DNA from: Odoribacter splanchnicus DSM 20712
GTDB taxonomy: Bacteria > Bacteroidota > Bacteroidia > Bacteroidales > Marinifilaceae
Assembly (NCBI RefSeq): GCF_000190535.1
Contig: NC_015160.1
Location: forward strand, 1,116,001-1,180,000
DNA: 64,000 nt
Direction: 5' to 3'
The notes beneath the pieces are model-generated. The model was not told the origin of the DNA. It ran no database searches and saw only the letters and a program-made list of their open reading frames with translations. The translations under genes and the position numbers were made by a program. The stretch's first letter is position 1. Each line of letters opens with the position of its first letter. Positions 37,792 through 47,009 of this stretch are shown piece by piece.

Positions 37792-38406
37792 ATGGGAATT
37801 GTACAGATTGTTAATTCCATTTTTTCATCAAATACATATATTCTTTCTCACACCGACTCATGTCGGGTGTGGCTGATCGACATCGGAGATATCGAGCCTG
37901 TCATCGCCCGATTACTTCCCGGTCAGCAAATTCAGGGAGTATTTTTAACTCATACCCATTTCGATCATTTTTATGGAATAAACCGGCTGATCTCCTTATT
38001 TCCGGATTGTATCGTATATACTTCCGCACACGGACAAGAAGGATTATATTCAGAAAAACTGAATTTTTCCAAATATCACGATCATCCCTTTGTGTTTTCC
38101 GGAAATAAAGTAAAGATATTGCATGAGGGAGACCGGATTGAAATTTTCCGGGGACAAAAGCTCGAAGTACTTGAAACGCCAGGCCATGATCCTGGATGTC
38201 TGACCTATTTTACAGAGAACTATATTTTTACCGGAGATTCCTATCTGTTCGATACAAAAGTCATCACCTCTTTTCCTAAAAGTGATAAAGAGCAAGCAAA
38301 ACTTTCGCTTGAAAAAATAATTTCCTACTGTGACAAAAACAGGACGGTATGTCCCGGTCACGGTGTTATAAAACAAGTAAAATCAGACTATAAAAATCTT
38401 ATATGA
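37792..38406 (+). CDS. Metallo-beta-lactamase-fold hydrolase (glyoxalase II-like)
   Basis: A 204-residue MBL-fold protein. The metal motif THTHFDH (about residues 50-56), TPGHDPGCLTY (about 124-134), TGDSYLFDT (about 142-150) and CPGHG near 187 are all present. It may hydrolyse an acyl thioester from ACP, as a thioesterase or proof-reader of the module. Its stop codon overlaps the ATG of the terminal aminotransferase (ATGA), exactly where the 3.17-kb repeat begins. Confidence 0.85.
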   Translation: MGIVQIVNSIFSSNTYILSHTDSCRVWLIDIGDIEPVIARLLPGQQIQGVFLTHTHFDHFYGINRLISLFPDCIVYTSAHGQEGLYSEKLNFSKYHDHPFVFSGNKVKILHEGDRIEIFRGQKLEVLETPGHDPGCLTYFTENYIFTGDSYLFDTKVITSFPKSDKEQAKLSLEKIISYCDKNRTVCPGHGVIKQVKSDYKNLI

Positions 38407-39617
38407 AAATCCCTTTTTCCTTACCTGTCATCGATGATGAGGTAATTGCAGAAATGCATGATACCCTGACTCATACGGGATGGCTGACGACAGGCCCCAA
38501 AGCACGGGCTTTAGAAGATGAGATCCGGCAGTTCACGGGAGGTGAAGCTGTTTTGTGTGTAAATTCGTGGACCTCCGGGGCGATGCTAATGCTACGGTGG
38601 CTGGGAGTAGGTCCCGGTGATGAAGTGATTATCCCCGCTTACACATACAGTGCCACGGCTTTGTGTGCCATGAATATGGGGGCAAAGGTGGTGATGGTAG
38701 ACGTAAAAGATGATTTTACTATCGATCCGGACAAGATAAAAGCTGCGATCAATGAACACACCAAAGTGATATTGCCTGTCGATATCGGAGGGTATCCCTG
38801 TGATTACGATGCCATCCGTGAAGTTTTGAACGATCCGGAAGTGAAGGCTTTGTACCGGCCTGCCTCCGGGAGGCAACAGCAATTGGGCCGGATAATGCTT
38901 TTGGCCGATGCCGCCCATTCCTTAGGGGCTTTTTATAAAGGAAAGGCTTCCGGGACAGTGGCCGATGTCACTGTTTTCTCCCTGCATTCCGTAAAAAATA
39001 TTACGACAGGGGAAGGCGGTGCGATTGTATTGAATTTACCGCAGCCTTTCAACAACCAGAATGAACTGACTTTCCTGAGGGCCTTGGCATTGAACGGGCA
39101 AAACAAGAGTGCTTTCGAAAAAAATCAGGTGGGTGCGTGGCGGTATGATATCATCGATCAGGGACTGAAAGTGAATATGCCGGATTTATGCGCTACTGTC
39201 GGTTTGGCACAGATACGCCGGTATAAATCCACGTTTCTGCCCGAAAGGAAAGCCATTTTTGAATTTTATGTCCGGGAGTTTTCAAAACGGGATTGGGCTG
39301 TTATTCCCCCCTATCATCACCGGGATACGGAGAGTTCTTATCATCTGTTTCTGCTCCGGATCAAGGATTTCGATGAAGCGAAAAGGGATGCCATGATTCA
39401 ATATATCAGTGAAAAGGGTGTCGGGGTGAATGTACATTACATACCGATGGCTATGCTGACTTTGTTCAAGAACCGGGGATATAAAATGGAAGATTATCCG
39501 AATACATACCGGTTGTATGCCAATGAAATCAGTCTTCCGGTTTATAATCATTTAACCCGGGAACAGCTGCGTATCATCGTGGATACCGTTGCCGAAGCCT
39601 ATGAAGCTGTAAAATAA
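38403..39617 (+). CDS. DegT/DnrJ/EryC1 aminotransferase (PglE/WcfR-like), right copy
   Basis: 404 residues, nearly identical to the left copy. Differences are confined to short patches: KDDF, REVLNDPEV, RQQQ, FNNQ and TFL, QIRR. The PLP lysine in SLHSVKNITTGEGG is kept. Here the gene is coupled to the MBL hydrolase gene through an ATGA overlap, whereas the left copy has a 126-bp leader. It aminates the 4-keto sugar of the right-hand capsule. The free 4-amino group it creates could be acylated by the GNAT at 32581 or left charged. Confidence 0.92.
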   Translation: MKIPFSLPVIDDEVIAEMHDTLTHTGWLTTGPKARALEDEIRQFTGGEAVLCVNSWTSGAMLMLRWLGVGPGDEVIIPAYTYSATALCAMNMGAKVVMVDVKDDFTIDPDKIKAAINEHTKVILPVDIGGYPCDYDAIREVLNDPEVKALYRPASGRQQQLGRIMLLADAAHSLGAFYKGKASGTVADVTVFSLHSVKNITTGEGGAIVLNLPQPFNNQNELTFLRALALNGQNKSAFEKNQVGAWRYDIIDQGLKVNMPDLCATVGLAQIRRYKSTFLPERKAIFEFYVREFSKRDWAVIPPYHHRDTESSYHLFLLRIKDFDEAKRDAMIQYISEKGVGVNVHYIPMAMLTLFKNRGYKMEDYPNTYRLYANEISLPVYNHLTREQLRIIVDTVAEAYEAVK

Positions 39618-39649
39618 CATTTCTTTCCTTCTTTTTATAATCCGAATTT

Positions 39650-40321
39650 ATGTACAAATTTTTGAAGGTTGTCTTTGACGTACTGCTGGCACTTATTGCC
39701 TTGGTGTGCGTATCGTGGCTGTTATTGCCCTGTATGCTGATTTTGTGGTGTACGGGAGAACATAAGGTATGGTATCTGCAAAAAAGGGTTGGGTACAGGA
39801 ACCGGATGTTTTCTATTTTTAAGTTCGCCACCATGCTGAAGAACTCCCCCAATATGGGGACAGGCAGCCTGACCACCCGGAATGATCCGCGTGTATTGCC
39901 TTTCGGCCGTTTTTTGCGGAAGACGAAGATCAATGAATTGCCGCAGATATTGAATGTACTCAGTGGAACGATGAGTATTGTAGGGCCGCGTCCGCAGATG
40001 AAGGTGGATTTCGAACGTTTTCCGGAACATGTACAACGGGTGATTTATAATGTGCGGCCGGGAATCACGGGGCTCGGCTCGATTGTTTTCCGGGATGAGG
40101 AGCGGTTGTTGTCGCAACCGGGGATCGATCCTGTCGTGTTTTATACGGAGAAAATTGCTCCGTACAAAGGTGAACTGGAAATCTGGTACCAACAGCATGC
40201 TTCGTTATGGCTGGATATAAAACTGATCTTCCTGACGGCCTGGGTGATCGTGAAGCCGGAAAGTGAACTGCCTTTCCGTTGGCTGAAAGGACTGCCGGAG
40301 CAGCCGGAGTATTTGAAATAA
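39650..40321 (+). CDS. Initiating sugar-1-phosphate transferase (PglC/WcfS-like), right copy
   Basis: 223 residues, identical to the left copy except for Gln in place of Arg in LPEQPEYLK at the C terminus. It has one N-terminal membrane segment and the KTKINELPQ and VGPRPQ motifs. It primes undecaprenyl phosphate for the right-hand repeat unit. Sharing one primer enzyme between both loci implies that both glycans start with the same sugar. Confidence 0.93.
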   Translation: MYKFLKVVFDVLLALIALVCVSWLLLPCMLILWCTGEHKVWYLQKRVGYRNRMFSIFKFATMLKNSPNMGTGSLTTRNDPRVLPFGRFLRKTKINELPQILNVLSGTMSIVGPRPQMKVDFERFPEHVQRVIYNVRPGITGLGSIVFRDEERLLSQPGIDPVVFYTEKIAPYKGELEIWYQQHASLWLDIKLIFLTAWVIVKPESELPFRWLKGLPEQPEYLK

Positions 40322-40360
40322 TTTCTTACCTGAATTTGAAATCAAATTAAAATTAAGCAG

Positions 40361-41569
40361 ATGTTGAATGTCAGTCAATTTATAGCCGACCACATAACGG
40401 GCCGGCAAAAGAGCATGTTCGCAGCGGACATTGAGGCGAACCGGGATAAGCTTCGCGCGGAAATAGAAGGTAAACGTGTTTTGGTGATCGGCGGTGCCGG
40501 GACGATCGGTTCGTCGTATATCCGGGCGGTGCTGCCTTTCCGTCCTTCAAAGCTGGTGGTTGTGGACATCAGTGAGAACGGGCTGGCGGAACTGACGAGG
40601 GATCTGCGCTCGACGTACGGGATGTATGTGCCGGAAGAATACCGGACTTATCCGCTCAGTTTTGCCGATCCGGTCTTTGAAAAGATTTTCCGGGCAGAGC
40701 AGGGATTCGATATTGTGGCCAATTTTTCAGCCCACAAGCATGTACGGAGCGAAAAGGATAAATATTCCGTTCAGGCGTTGCTGGAGAATAATGTGCTGAA
40801 AGCGCGGAAGCTGCTGGACCTGCTGAGTGAATACCCGCCGCGTCATTTCTTCTGCGTGTCGACGGATAAGGCTGCCAATCCTGTAAATATCATGGGAGCC
40901 AGCAAGAAGATCATGGAGGAAATGATCATGGCCTATTCTTCGCGGTTCAAAATATCGACGGCCCGTTTTGCCAATGTGGCTTTTTCGAACGGAAGTCTGC
41001 TGGCCGGATTTATCGACCGGCTGATGAAGCGTCAGCCGCTGAGTTCTCCGAACGATGTGAAACGCTATTTCGTTTCTCCGGAGGAGAGTGGACAGATCTG
41101 TATGCTGGCCTGCATTCTGGGACAGAACCGGGAGATCTTTTTCCCGAAACTGGGAGCAGAGCAGATGATGACCTTCTCCTCTATCGCCGACCGGTTCCTG
41201 CATAGTCTGGGATATGAGGTGAAGCAGTGTGCCTCGGAGGAGGAAGCCCGGCGGTTTGCCGCGGAGATGCCGGTGGATAGTAAAGTATATCCGGTGTATT
41301 ATTTCGCCTCGGATACGACAGGAGAAAAAGGGTTTGAGGAATTTTACGTGAAGGGGGAAAAAATTAATCCGGAACGCTTCGGATCGCTGGGGGTGATTGA
41401 AGACCTGAAGGCCCGCCGGATGGAAGAACTGGATACTTTCCTGGAAAGATTGCAGGCGGTATTGAACGACCAGAAAACAGAAAAAGAAGATATTGTCGGA
41501 ACGATGAAAGCATTTATCCCCAATTTTGAACATATGGAGAAAGGGAAAAACCTGGATCAGAAGATGTAA
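40361..41569 (+). CDS. UDP-N-acetylglucosamine 4,6-dehydratase-like protein (UngD/PglF type), right copy
   Basis: 402 residues; same motifs as the left copy (GGAGTIGSSY, STDKAANPVNIMGASKK). Substitutions relative to it include GFIDR for GFIGR, SPEES for SPDES, FASD for FTSD and IVGT for IVRT, none in the active site. It is the last gene of the right operon. No clear hairpin terminator follows; the transcript runs towards the decayed gene at 41645 and the palindromic repeat. Confidence 0.88.
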   Translation: MLNVSQFIADHITGRQKSMFAADIEANRDKLRAEIEGKRVLVIGGAGTIGSSYIRAVLPFRPSKLVVVDISENGLAELTRDLRSTYGMYVPEEYRTYPLSFADPVFEKIFRAEQGFDIVANFSAHKHVRSEKDKYSVQALLENNVLKARKLLDLLSEYPPRHFFCVSTDKAANPVNIMGASKKIMEEMIMAYSSRFKISTARFANVAFSNGSLLAGFIDRLMKRQPLSSPNDVKRYFVSPEESGQICMLACILGQNREIFFPKLGAEQMMTFSSIADRFLHSLGYEVKQCASEEEARRFAAEMPVDSKVYPVYYFASDTTGEKGFEEFYVKGEKINPERFGSLGVIEDLKARRMEELDTFLERLQAVLNDQKTEKEDIVGTMKAFIPNFEHMEKGKNLDQKM

Positions 41570-41644
41570 TCTTTTCTTGATGGGAATTACTCCGCAATTG
41601 TTTAGAGAAATCTGGAAATTGCTTAACGATTAAAACATTCATCT

Positions 41645-41855
41645 ATGTCCGACATTAAATTCATCGAAGGAGGTATTTTTACCGATTACCGGGGGCAGAT
41701 TTCTCATGTGAATGACCTCGACATGCAAGAAATCAAGCGTTTTTATATTATTCATCAAAAGACTGCCCGTGTATTCGGATAAAATACTGTCGGATGCGGT
41801 ACATGACAGCTGGAGATATGACAAGGATATGTGGATGGATTGGAATTTATGGTAG
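41645..41855 (+). pseudogene. WxcM/FdtA-like sugar isomerase remnant
   Basis: The first 45 codons (41645-41782) read as the start of a WxcM-like cupin protein: MSDIKFIEGGIFTDYRGQ, then HVNDLDMQEIKRFYIIHQK. They end at a TAA. A shifted frame continues to 41855 with YSDKILSDAVHDSWRYDKD and a WMDWNLW end, the usual C terminus of these proteins. The cupin core between the two is missing. It is a deleted, frameshifted leftover of a capsule sugar-modifying gene, downstream of the terminal cassette. Confidence 0.72.
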
Positions 41856-41871
41856 ACTTATTCCGGTAGTT

Positions 41872-42115
41872 GTTCGTGTCCGGTGCCCCGGTCGCTTCTG
41901 TCGGTCATCTTGCTTTTTCTTTCACTGACCGGCGGAACTCCTCACTGCACAAAAAACTTTACGTTACGTTTCCGTCAGACACCATCGGTCGGGCATTCAG
42001 AAAAAGCAAGACGACACTCGACAGAGCTCCCATGGTCCCCGAATACGATCACCTTCGACTCCCGTTATCACTGCATGGCAAGCTAACCTCGATCTGGAAA
42101 ACAGGAACACCATAA
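41872..42115 (-). repeat. Degenerate palindromic intergenic repeat, copy A
   Basis: Matches the reverse strand of about 59960-60221, including the blocks gtcgcttctgtcggtcatc, tcactgaccggcggaactc, gtcccc-gaa and cccgttatcactgcatgg. It is interrupted by about 30 bp of unrelated sequence at the hairpin tip and has lost its outer arm symmetry. Short open frames across it are similar between copies only because the DNA is. Confidence 0.75.
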
Positions 42116-42242
42116 AACAGAGGTCTTCTGATTCCTTACCTTAGGAATCAATTTAGAAATCAGTATTTTTTTCCCTTTCCTTTGGCCCGTAGTGCTGACG
42201 GCATAAAAACCGAAACAGAAAGAAAAAAACTAAACCTACAGT

Positions 42243-43277
42243 TCAGGAGATTTTTTTCATTCGCTTAATCGGGATGGTATGCGCCTGCTTTTTTGAAGAT
42301 ACGATCTGAGAAAAGATAGGTTGAATCAGCACAAAACCACAACCGACGAATAATCCCAGTAATAAAGAAGCCAACACAATCAATGCACGCTGTGGTTTAG
42401 AAGGAACGGTCGGTTCTACGACAGGTTCGATTACCGTCAGTACCGGCATATCTTCTTTCACCTGGATTTTTGCCTTCTCCCGTTGCTTTACAATATCGGA
42501 ATAAAGTCCGAAAAACAACTCGTAATCGTTGGTCAGTATTTTCTCTTCCGTTTCTAATTGCACGGATGTCCGATCCGGATGTTTTTCGCGGAATTGTACT
42601 AAAGCCTGTTGCTTTTTCTCCAGTTCGTTTTTCACCTCCGTATAACGTTCCTCTACAAAATCGAGAGCAGCCTGAGCTTTGGCGATACGAAACCGCGCAA
42701 TGTATGTCTGCAGCATAGCCTGTGCCCGATTCGTCAGATAAGCCGAAAGTTTCGGATCGGGCAGATCCAGAGTAATTTTCAGATTACCGTCTTTGTTATT
42801 TACTTTTACAGAAAAAGCATCTTTTAAATAAGCCAGACATTTACTTTCTTCTTCTGTCAGCTGTTCTACCTGTGAAGGATCGGTTACCAAAGCCAAACGT
42901 TCCGGACCGGACACCAGATAGTTATAGAAAGTAACCGTATCTCCTCTCTCATCGATGTATAAAGGAGAATAGATCAACTCTTTCTGAAAAGGTACACTGA
43001 AAAAAATATCCGGATACATAGCCGGCGAAACAATACGCGTATTCCGCATATCCCCCATCGGCATACTCTGGAAAGGCGACATTCCTTCGACACTGATCCG
43101 CGTAGTCCGGTCTTCCATTTCCAAACCTAAGGTACATTGAGCGGTATATTTCCTTGGTAAAAAGAAAGCTAAAACCAGACCACCCACCAGAAAAAACAAG
43201 GCAATATACATTATTGTCTTTTTACGATGCCACAGCTTCGCCATGACTTCGATTAAATCGATTTCTTCATTTTCCAT
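42243..43277 (-). CDS. Wzz-like chain-length / co-polymerase protein (second)
   Basis: A 344-residue Wzz-domain protein. A cytoplasmic N terminus (EEIDLIEVMAKLWHRKK), TM1 at about residues 19-38, a long periplasmic helical region with a coiled-coil-like stretch (about 195-260) and TM2 at about 302-325 after the proline-rich TVPSKPQRA. There is no tyrosine-kinase domain. It acts at the inner membrane with Wza and a polymerase to set chain length or bridge export. It is separated from the upstream paralogue by a terminator-like hairpin. Confidence 0.87.
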   Translation of the reverse strand: MENEEIDLIEVMAKLWHRKKTIMYIALFFLVGGLVLAFFLPRKYTAQCTLGLEMEDRTTRISVEGMSPFQSMPMGDMRNTRIVSPAMYPDIFFSVPFQKELIYSPLYIDERGDTVTFYNYLVSGPERLALVTDPSQVEQLTEEESKCLAYLKDAFSVKVNNKDGNLKITLDLPDPKLSAYLTNRAQAMLQTYIARFRIAKAQAALDFVEERYTEVKNELEKKQQALVQFREKHPDRTSVQLETEEKILTNDYELFFGLYSDIVKQREKAKIQVKEDMPVLTVIEPVVEPTVPSKPQRALIVLASLLLGLFVGCGFVLIQPIFSQIVSSKKQAHTIPIKRMKKIS

Positions 43278-43377
43278 CGTTATATTTACTTAGTCGTTCA
43301 ATCCTTTAAGTTTTCCCGCTTTAAAGGATACCACAAAAGTATAAAAATATTCGGACCTCCCGCACAATAAAGAAAAA

Positions 43378-43410
43378 AGCCATCGAAATTTATCATTCGA
43401 TAGTTTTTTT
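43378..43410. terminator. Hairpin with flanking A/T runs between the two wzz genes
   Basis: ATCGAA (43382-43387) pairs with TTCGAT (43396-43401), with T runs on both strands, so it could act in either direction. On the minus strand it lies after the first wzz gene and may reduce expression of the second unless transcription is antiterminated. Confidence 0.55.
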
Positions 43411-43429
43411 TATAAAATTTTATGGGAAA

Positions 43430-44575
43430 TTATTCTTTTTCTTCAGGCAACCATCCCTTTAAACGCTTACAACCGGAAACCTGAGCCAGGAAAGGTAAAG
43501 TCAATACCAAACCGATACCGATAAAACCACCTAAAAAAGTAAAGGCGATACAAATCAATCCTCTTTTGGGTTTTGAACGTTCGGTCGGTATAGTTACCGG
43601 TTCTACAACAGTAAATACCGGAGTTGTTTCTTTTACCTGAATATTGGCTTGCTCGCGCTGTTTGGCCAGTTCACTGTATACACCGAACAATAGCGTATAT
43701 TCGTTATTCAAACGCTCCTGGGTAGTTTTAGCTACATTGGAAACCAGATTACGATTGGCATCGTTAAAAATAGCCAGCTCTTCCTGTTTCTTTTCATATT
43801 CCTTTTTAGCCTCTTCATAGCGACTTTCCACAAACTCCAGATTCGCCTTCACCTTCTGAATTTTAAAGTCGGTTACATAACGCTGCAATAATTCCTGTAC
43901 TTTGGCAGCCAATTGAGCTGCAGCCAAAGGTTCAGGCATATCGACAGATAAAGTAATATACCCGTCTTTATCGTTGAGGTTCATATTGATCTTATCTTTC
44001 AAGGTCTTGATACATTCTGCCTCGTCTTTAGACAGGGATTCCAAAGTAGCAACAGCCCCTTCTCCATATTGAGGTTCCGGTTCTTCCCCACGAATAGCCC
44101 CGATAATCACTCCGGGCAAACCGATCGTATATTTCAGTATTGTTCCTCCTAAAGAAAATTGGGCATATTCATCGGCAGTATAGTAATCCAGCAATTTCAC
44201 CGGCTGATCGTATTCCTCAAATTTGATCGCCGTCTGCATAATTTCCTTTTGGAAAGGTACACTAGCCAATATTTTAGGATAAATCTTCGGCGACAACACA
44301 TCTCCGGCACCTAAAGATCCGATGTTTATACCTGCTATAGCAGCTAAGCCACTTAAACTTCCCCCAGTCGTTTTTTCACCTGTCTGAGGAACAATCGTAC
44401 AGGAAGCGGTAAAAACTTTAGCACTGAACAAAGCGACCAATACCCCGAGACATGCACAAACGACAGTCACCTTGAGAATGAATTTCCGCTTTGCCCATAA
44501 TTTCTTTACAACCTCGATCAGGTCTATTTCATTTTCCGGTTGAACCGGTTGATTACTCGTCGAATTTGTAGCCAT
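43430..44575 (-). CDS. Wzz-like chain-length / co-polymerase protein (first)
   Basis: A 381-residue Wzz-domain protein. NEIDLIEVVKKLWAKRKFILK precedes TM1 (about residues 34-53), then a periplasmic region with GGSLSGLAAIAGINIGSLG (typical of the longer type) and coiled coil at about 235-290, then PTERSKPKRG and TM2 (about 335-360). No kinase domain. Its start codon overlaps the wza stop codon, so the two are coupled. It forms the inner-membrane part of the export machine. Confidence 0.89.
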   Translation of the reverse strand: MATNSTSNQPVQPENEIDLIEVVKKLWAKRKFILKVTVVCACLGVLVALFSAKVFTASCTIVPQTGEKTTGGSLSGLAAIAGINIGSLGAGDVLSPKIYPKILASVPFQKEIMQTAIKFEEYDQPVKLLDYYTADEYAQFSLGGTILKYTIGLPGVIIGAIRGEEPEPQYGEGAVATLESLSKDEAECIKTLKDKINMNLNDKDGYITLSVDMPEPLAAAQLAAKVQELLQRYVTDFKIQKVKANLEFVESRYEEAKKEYEKKQEELAIFNDANRNLVSNVAKTTQERLNNEYTLLFGVYSELAKQREQANIQVKETTPVFTVVEPVTIPTERSKPKRGLICIAFTFLGGFIGIGLVLTLPFLAQVSGCKRLKGWLPEEKE

Positions 44576-46974
44576 TACTTCGTGCTATTAATAATTGATG
44601 TAACTAATGCAGCCATAGACGTGGTAGAGGAAGCGATACTCATGATTTCAGCCAAACCGACACCTTTTCTAGGCGGTTTTACCGGTACAATGATTTCACA
44701 ACCGGGAGCAGCCTTGGCCTTAGAGAAAGTCTTGGATTTCTGCACCGTACCGTTCATATACACGATAAACACCCTGCGTTTCTTCGCCCGTGAAGCGAAT
44801 CCTCCGCCCTGTTCTATATAATAATTCAACTTCGCATTCTTTTTGTATACGACAGTATTCGGATACATCACCGCCCCACTGATCTTCACCGTTCCTGTAT
44901 ACTGAGGGACAACGAGCTGGTCCCCTTCCCGTAATACGACATCATAATCCGACCCGGGATTTTCGATCGCTTTCTTCAGCTCGATACCGACATAATAGGT
45001 ATTACCGATATCCAGACGGTTAATGGCGATCGAATCTTTATCCGTTTGTTTGGAAAGTTTCAATACAGATTCCACCCGAGCCTTTTCATCCGGTGTCATC
45101 TGTCTGAGCAAACAGGCCCCTTTTGCATATGCCTCCGGCATCAATCCACCTGCTCTTTTCACCAAATCCGAAAGCCGTTCCCCTTTCTGGGATAAGACAT
45201 AATTTCCTTCAAACAATACCTCGCCGGTAACTGTTACATTTTGCTGTACCTGATATCCCGGAGAATTACGGACAAATACTTCATCATAGGGTTCCAAAGT
45301 AAAGTCCGGTTTACCATCCACAATCAATCCATCCTTTAAAGTAAAAGTAAAGTTTTCAGCCAATTTAGTCGCTCCGGTCAAGCTCTTCGGATTTTTAATC
45401 CGGCGAGCTACATCGACTTTCACTGTCGAAGCGGATTCCAATAAACCGCCGGCCTGAATGATCAGGTCTTCAATTGTGGCATTATCGGCATATTTGTATA
45501 CTCCCGGTACCCTTACAGCCCCTTTTACAGACAACGTATATTCTTCCTGCAAATCGAATATCGAAGGAATATACAATTCATCGTTTTTTTGCAAAGGCAG
45601 ATTGGCAGCCGAACCACTCAATATCCCGGTTACATTGAGAGCGACCACTTCCTGAGTTAAATCGGGTTTCTGGCGGAATAATACAGCCCGGTTAACAAAG
45701 GCATCTTCAGTAATTCCCTCTGCTTTTTCAATCAATTCCTTCACTGTAGTTACTTTTCCTAAATCGTATAATCCGGGCCGGTACACAGCTCCCCGAATCT
45801 GAACCCGATTTTCAAAACGATTCAACATCGGATCTACAGAAATAAAATCCCCATCTACCAAAGGAAAACTTTTAAACTCTCCTTCTTCGACATTATATAC
45901 CTGATATTCCCGTCCACTTTTTCGAATTACCCGAATAGCATTTTTATAAGCATCTCCCTTAAAACCTCCGGCATACTCCAACAAATCGCCGACTGTCTCC
46001 GTATCTTTCATTTCATAGATCATCGGACGCTTTACCTTTCCTGTCAGGGAAACCAAATTGGCATAAGGTGCAACGAGCACCACATCCCCGTCATTCAGGC
46101 TGATGTCCAGATCGCTTCTCCCTTTTAAAAGATAATCGTATACATCTACATCGGCGACAACTTTTCCTTTGCGATTTACCGTAATATTCCGCATGGAACC
46201 GATCTCACCGACTCCTCCGGCATTATATAAAGCATGAAACAAAGTAGCCAAAGAAGGTAAGGTATAGGTACCCGGCATCGCCACTTCCCCCATCACATTC
46301 ACCCGAATACTCCGCACGTTTCCTAAGGACACTTTTATAAAAGTATCCGGCTCATCACTATTTAATGAAGCATATACCTGAGACAACGCATTCTTTACCC
46401 GTTGATAAGCTTCTTCTATCTTCAAGCCATTCAGATAAACCGGTCCGATCTCTTCGATCGTGATATTTCCATCCGGTGCAATATACTGCCGAATAGTCTT
46501 TACCGATCCCCCCCAAATATCCACAATAATCTCATCTCCGGGACCAAGCACATAATTTTCCGGCGTAGCTATATTGAGGTTAGGTTCGAAAGTCAATTGT
46601 TTGTTATTAAAAATATTCCGTCCGAAAATCCTTATTTCAGGCAATGAATCTTTTGAGAAAAGAAGCTCTTTATCTTCCTCCAGATTCAAAGAATCCAATA
46701 TATTGACTGCAGGAGGATTTTCTTGCCTCAACCGGCTCATTCCGTTCCCCGTTTGTTCTCCGGCCGTACTTTTTTTACCGGTATAGTTATTTTTTATACG
46801 AATCAATTGTTCCTGGGTAACTCCTTTTTGTCCCAGCATCATAATGATTTGTTGTTGAGTTTTTCCCTGATTCTGAGCCTCTTTAACCATAGCAACAACC
46901 TGGTCGTCCGACATCTGAGCAAATGTAACAGATATAAATTGCACGAACAATATGAGTAAGAATAACTTCTTCAC
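44575..46974 (-). CDS. wza: Polysaccharide export outer-membrane protein (Wza-like, SLBB domains)
   Basis: A 799-residue secreted protein. Type I signal MKKLFLLILFVQFISVTFAQ, then a short helical segment, the Poly_export domain (about 130-215: YVLGPGDEIIVDIWGG) and about six SLBB-type repeats (such as VRSIRVNVMGEVAMPGTYTL and YTLSVKGAVRVPGVYKY). There is a hydrophobic C-terminal helix (LAEIMSIASSTTSMAALVTSII). No lipobox Cys. It is longer than E. coli Wza, as in Bacteroidetes. It exports polymer across the outer membrane and is shared by both glycan operons. Confidence 0.92.
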   Translation of the reverse strand: MKKLFLLILFVQFISVTFAQMSDDQVVAMVKEAQNQGKTQQQIIMMLGQKGVTQEQLIRIKNNYTGKKSTAGEQTGNGMSRLRQENPPAVNILDSLNLEEDKELLFSKDSLPEIRIFGRNIFNNKQLTFEPNLNIATPENYVLGPGDEIIVDIWGGSVKTIRQYIAPDGNITIEEIGPVYLNGLKIEEAYQRVKNALSQVYASLNSDEPDTFIKVSLGNVRSIRVNVMGEVAMPGTYTLPSLATLFHALYNAGGVGEIGSMRNITVNRKGKVVADVDVYDYLLKGRSDLDISLNDGDVVLVAPYANLVSLTGKVKRPMIYEMKDTETVGDLLEYAGGFKGDAYKNAIRVIRKSGREYQVYNVEEGEFKSFPLVDGDFISVDPMLNRFENRVQIRGAVYRPGLYDLGKVTTVKELIEKAEGITEDAFVNRAVLFRQKPDLTQEVVALNVTGILSGSAANLPLQKNDELYIPSIFDLQEEYTLSVKGAVRVPGVYKYADNATIEDLIIQAGGLLESASTVKVDVARRIKNPKSLTGATKLAENFTFTLKDGLIVDGKPDFTLEPYDEVFVRNSPGYQVQQNVTVTGEVLFEGNYVLSQKGERLSDLVKRAGGLMPEAYAKGACLLRQMTPDEKARVESVLKLSKQTDKDSIAINRLDIGNTYYVGIELKKAIENPGSDYDVVLREGDQLVVPQYTGTVKISGAVMYPNTVVYKKNAKLNYYIEQGGGFASRAKKRRVFIVYMNGTVQKSKTFSKAKAAPGCEIIVPVKPPRKGVGLAEIMSIASSTTSMAALVTSIINSTK

Positions 46975-47009
46975 CTTTATTTTATTATTAATTTTTATTC
47001 TATGTTATT

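Larger units (their letters stand above)
38401..41571. repeat. Right copy of the 3.17-kb inverted repeat
   Basis: Inverted match to 121-3291 without net indels. It contains the terminal three-gene cassette of the right operon. Left of the ATG at 38403 and right of the TAA ending at 41569 the two copies diverge at once. The repeats enclose about 35 kb, so recombination between them would invert both operons and the control region as one block. Confidence 0.95.
41570..42242. other. Convergent intergenic region (673 bp)
   Basis: It lies between the end of the right operon and the end of the export operon. In order it holds a possible 17-codon scrap (41580-41633), the decayed sugar-isomerase gene (41645-41855), a palindromic repeat (about 41872-42115) and a small hairpin GATTCCT/AGGAATC at about 42130-42149. 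No intact gene is seen. Confidence 0.7.

Noticed and set aside
41580..41633. 17-codon frame MGITPQLFREIWKLLND after the right cassette
   Set aside because: Too short to assign; perhaps a scrap of a deleted gene, noted only in the intergenic description.
41870..42115. Possible 81-residue protein resembling one at 59998-60216
   Set aside because: The likeness comes from the palindromic DNA repeat; frames are broken differently in each copy and no ribosome-binding context is seen.
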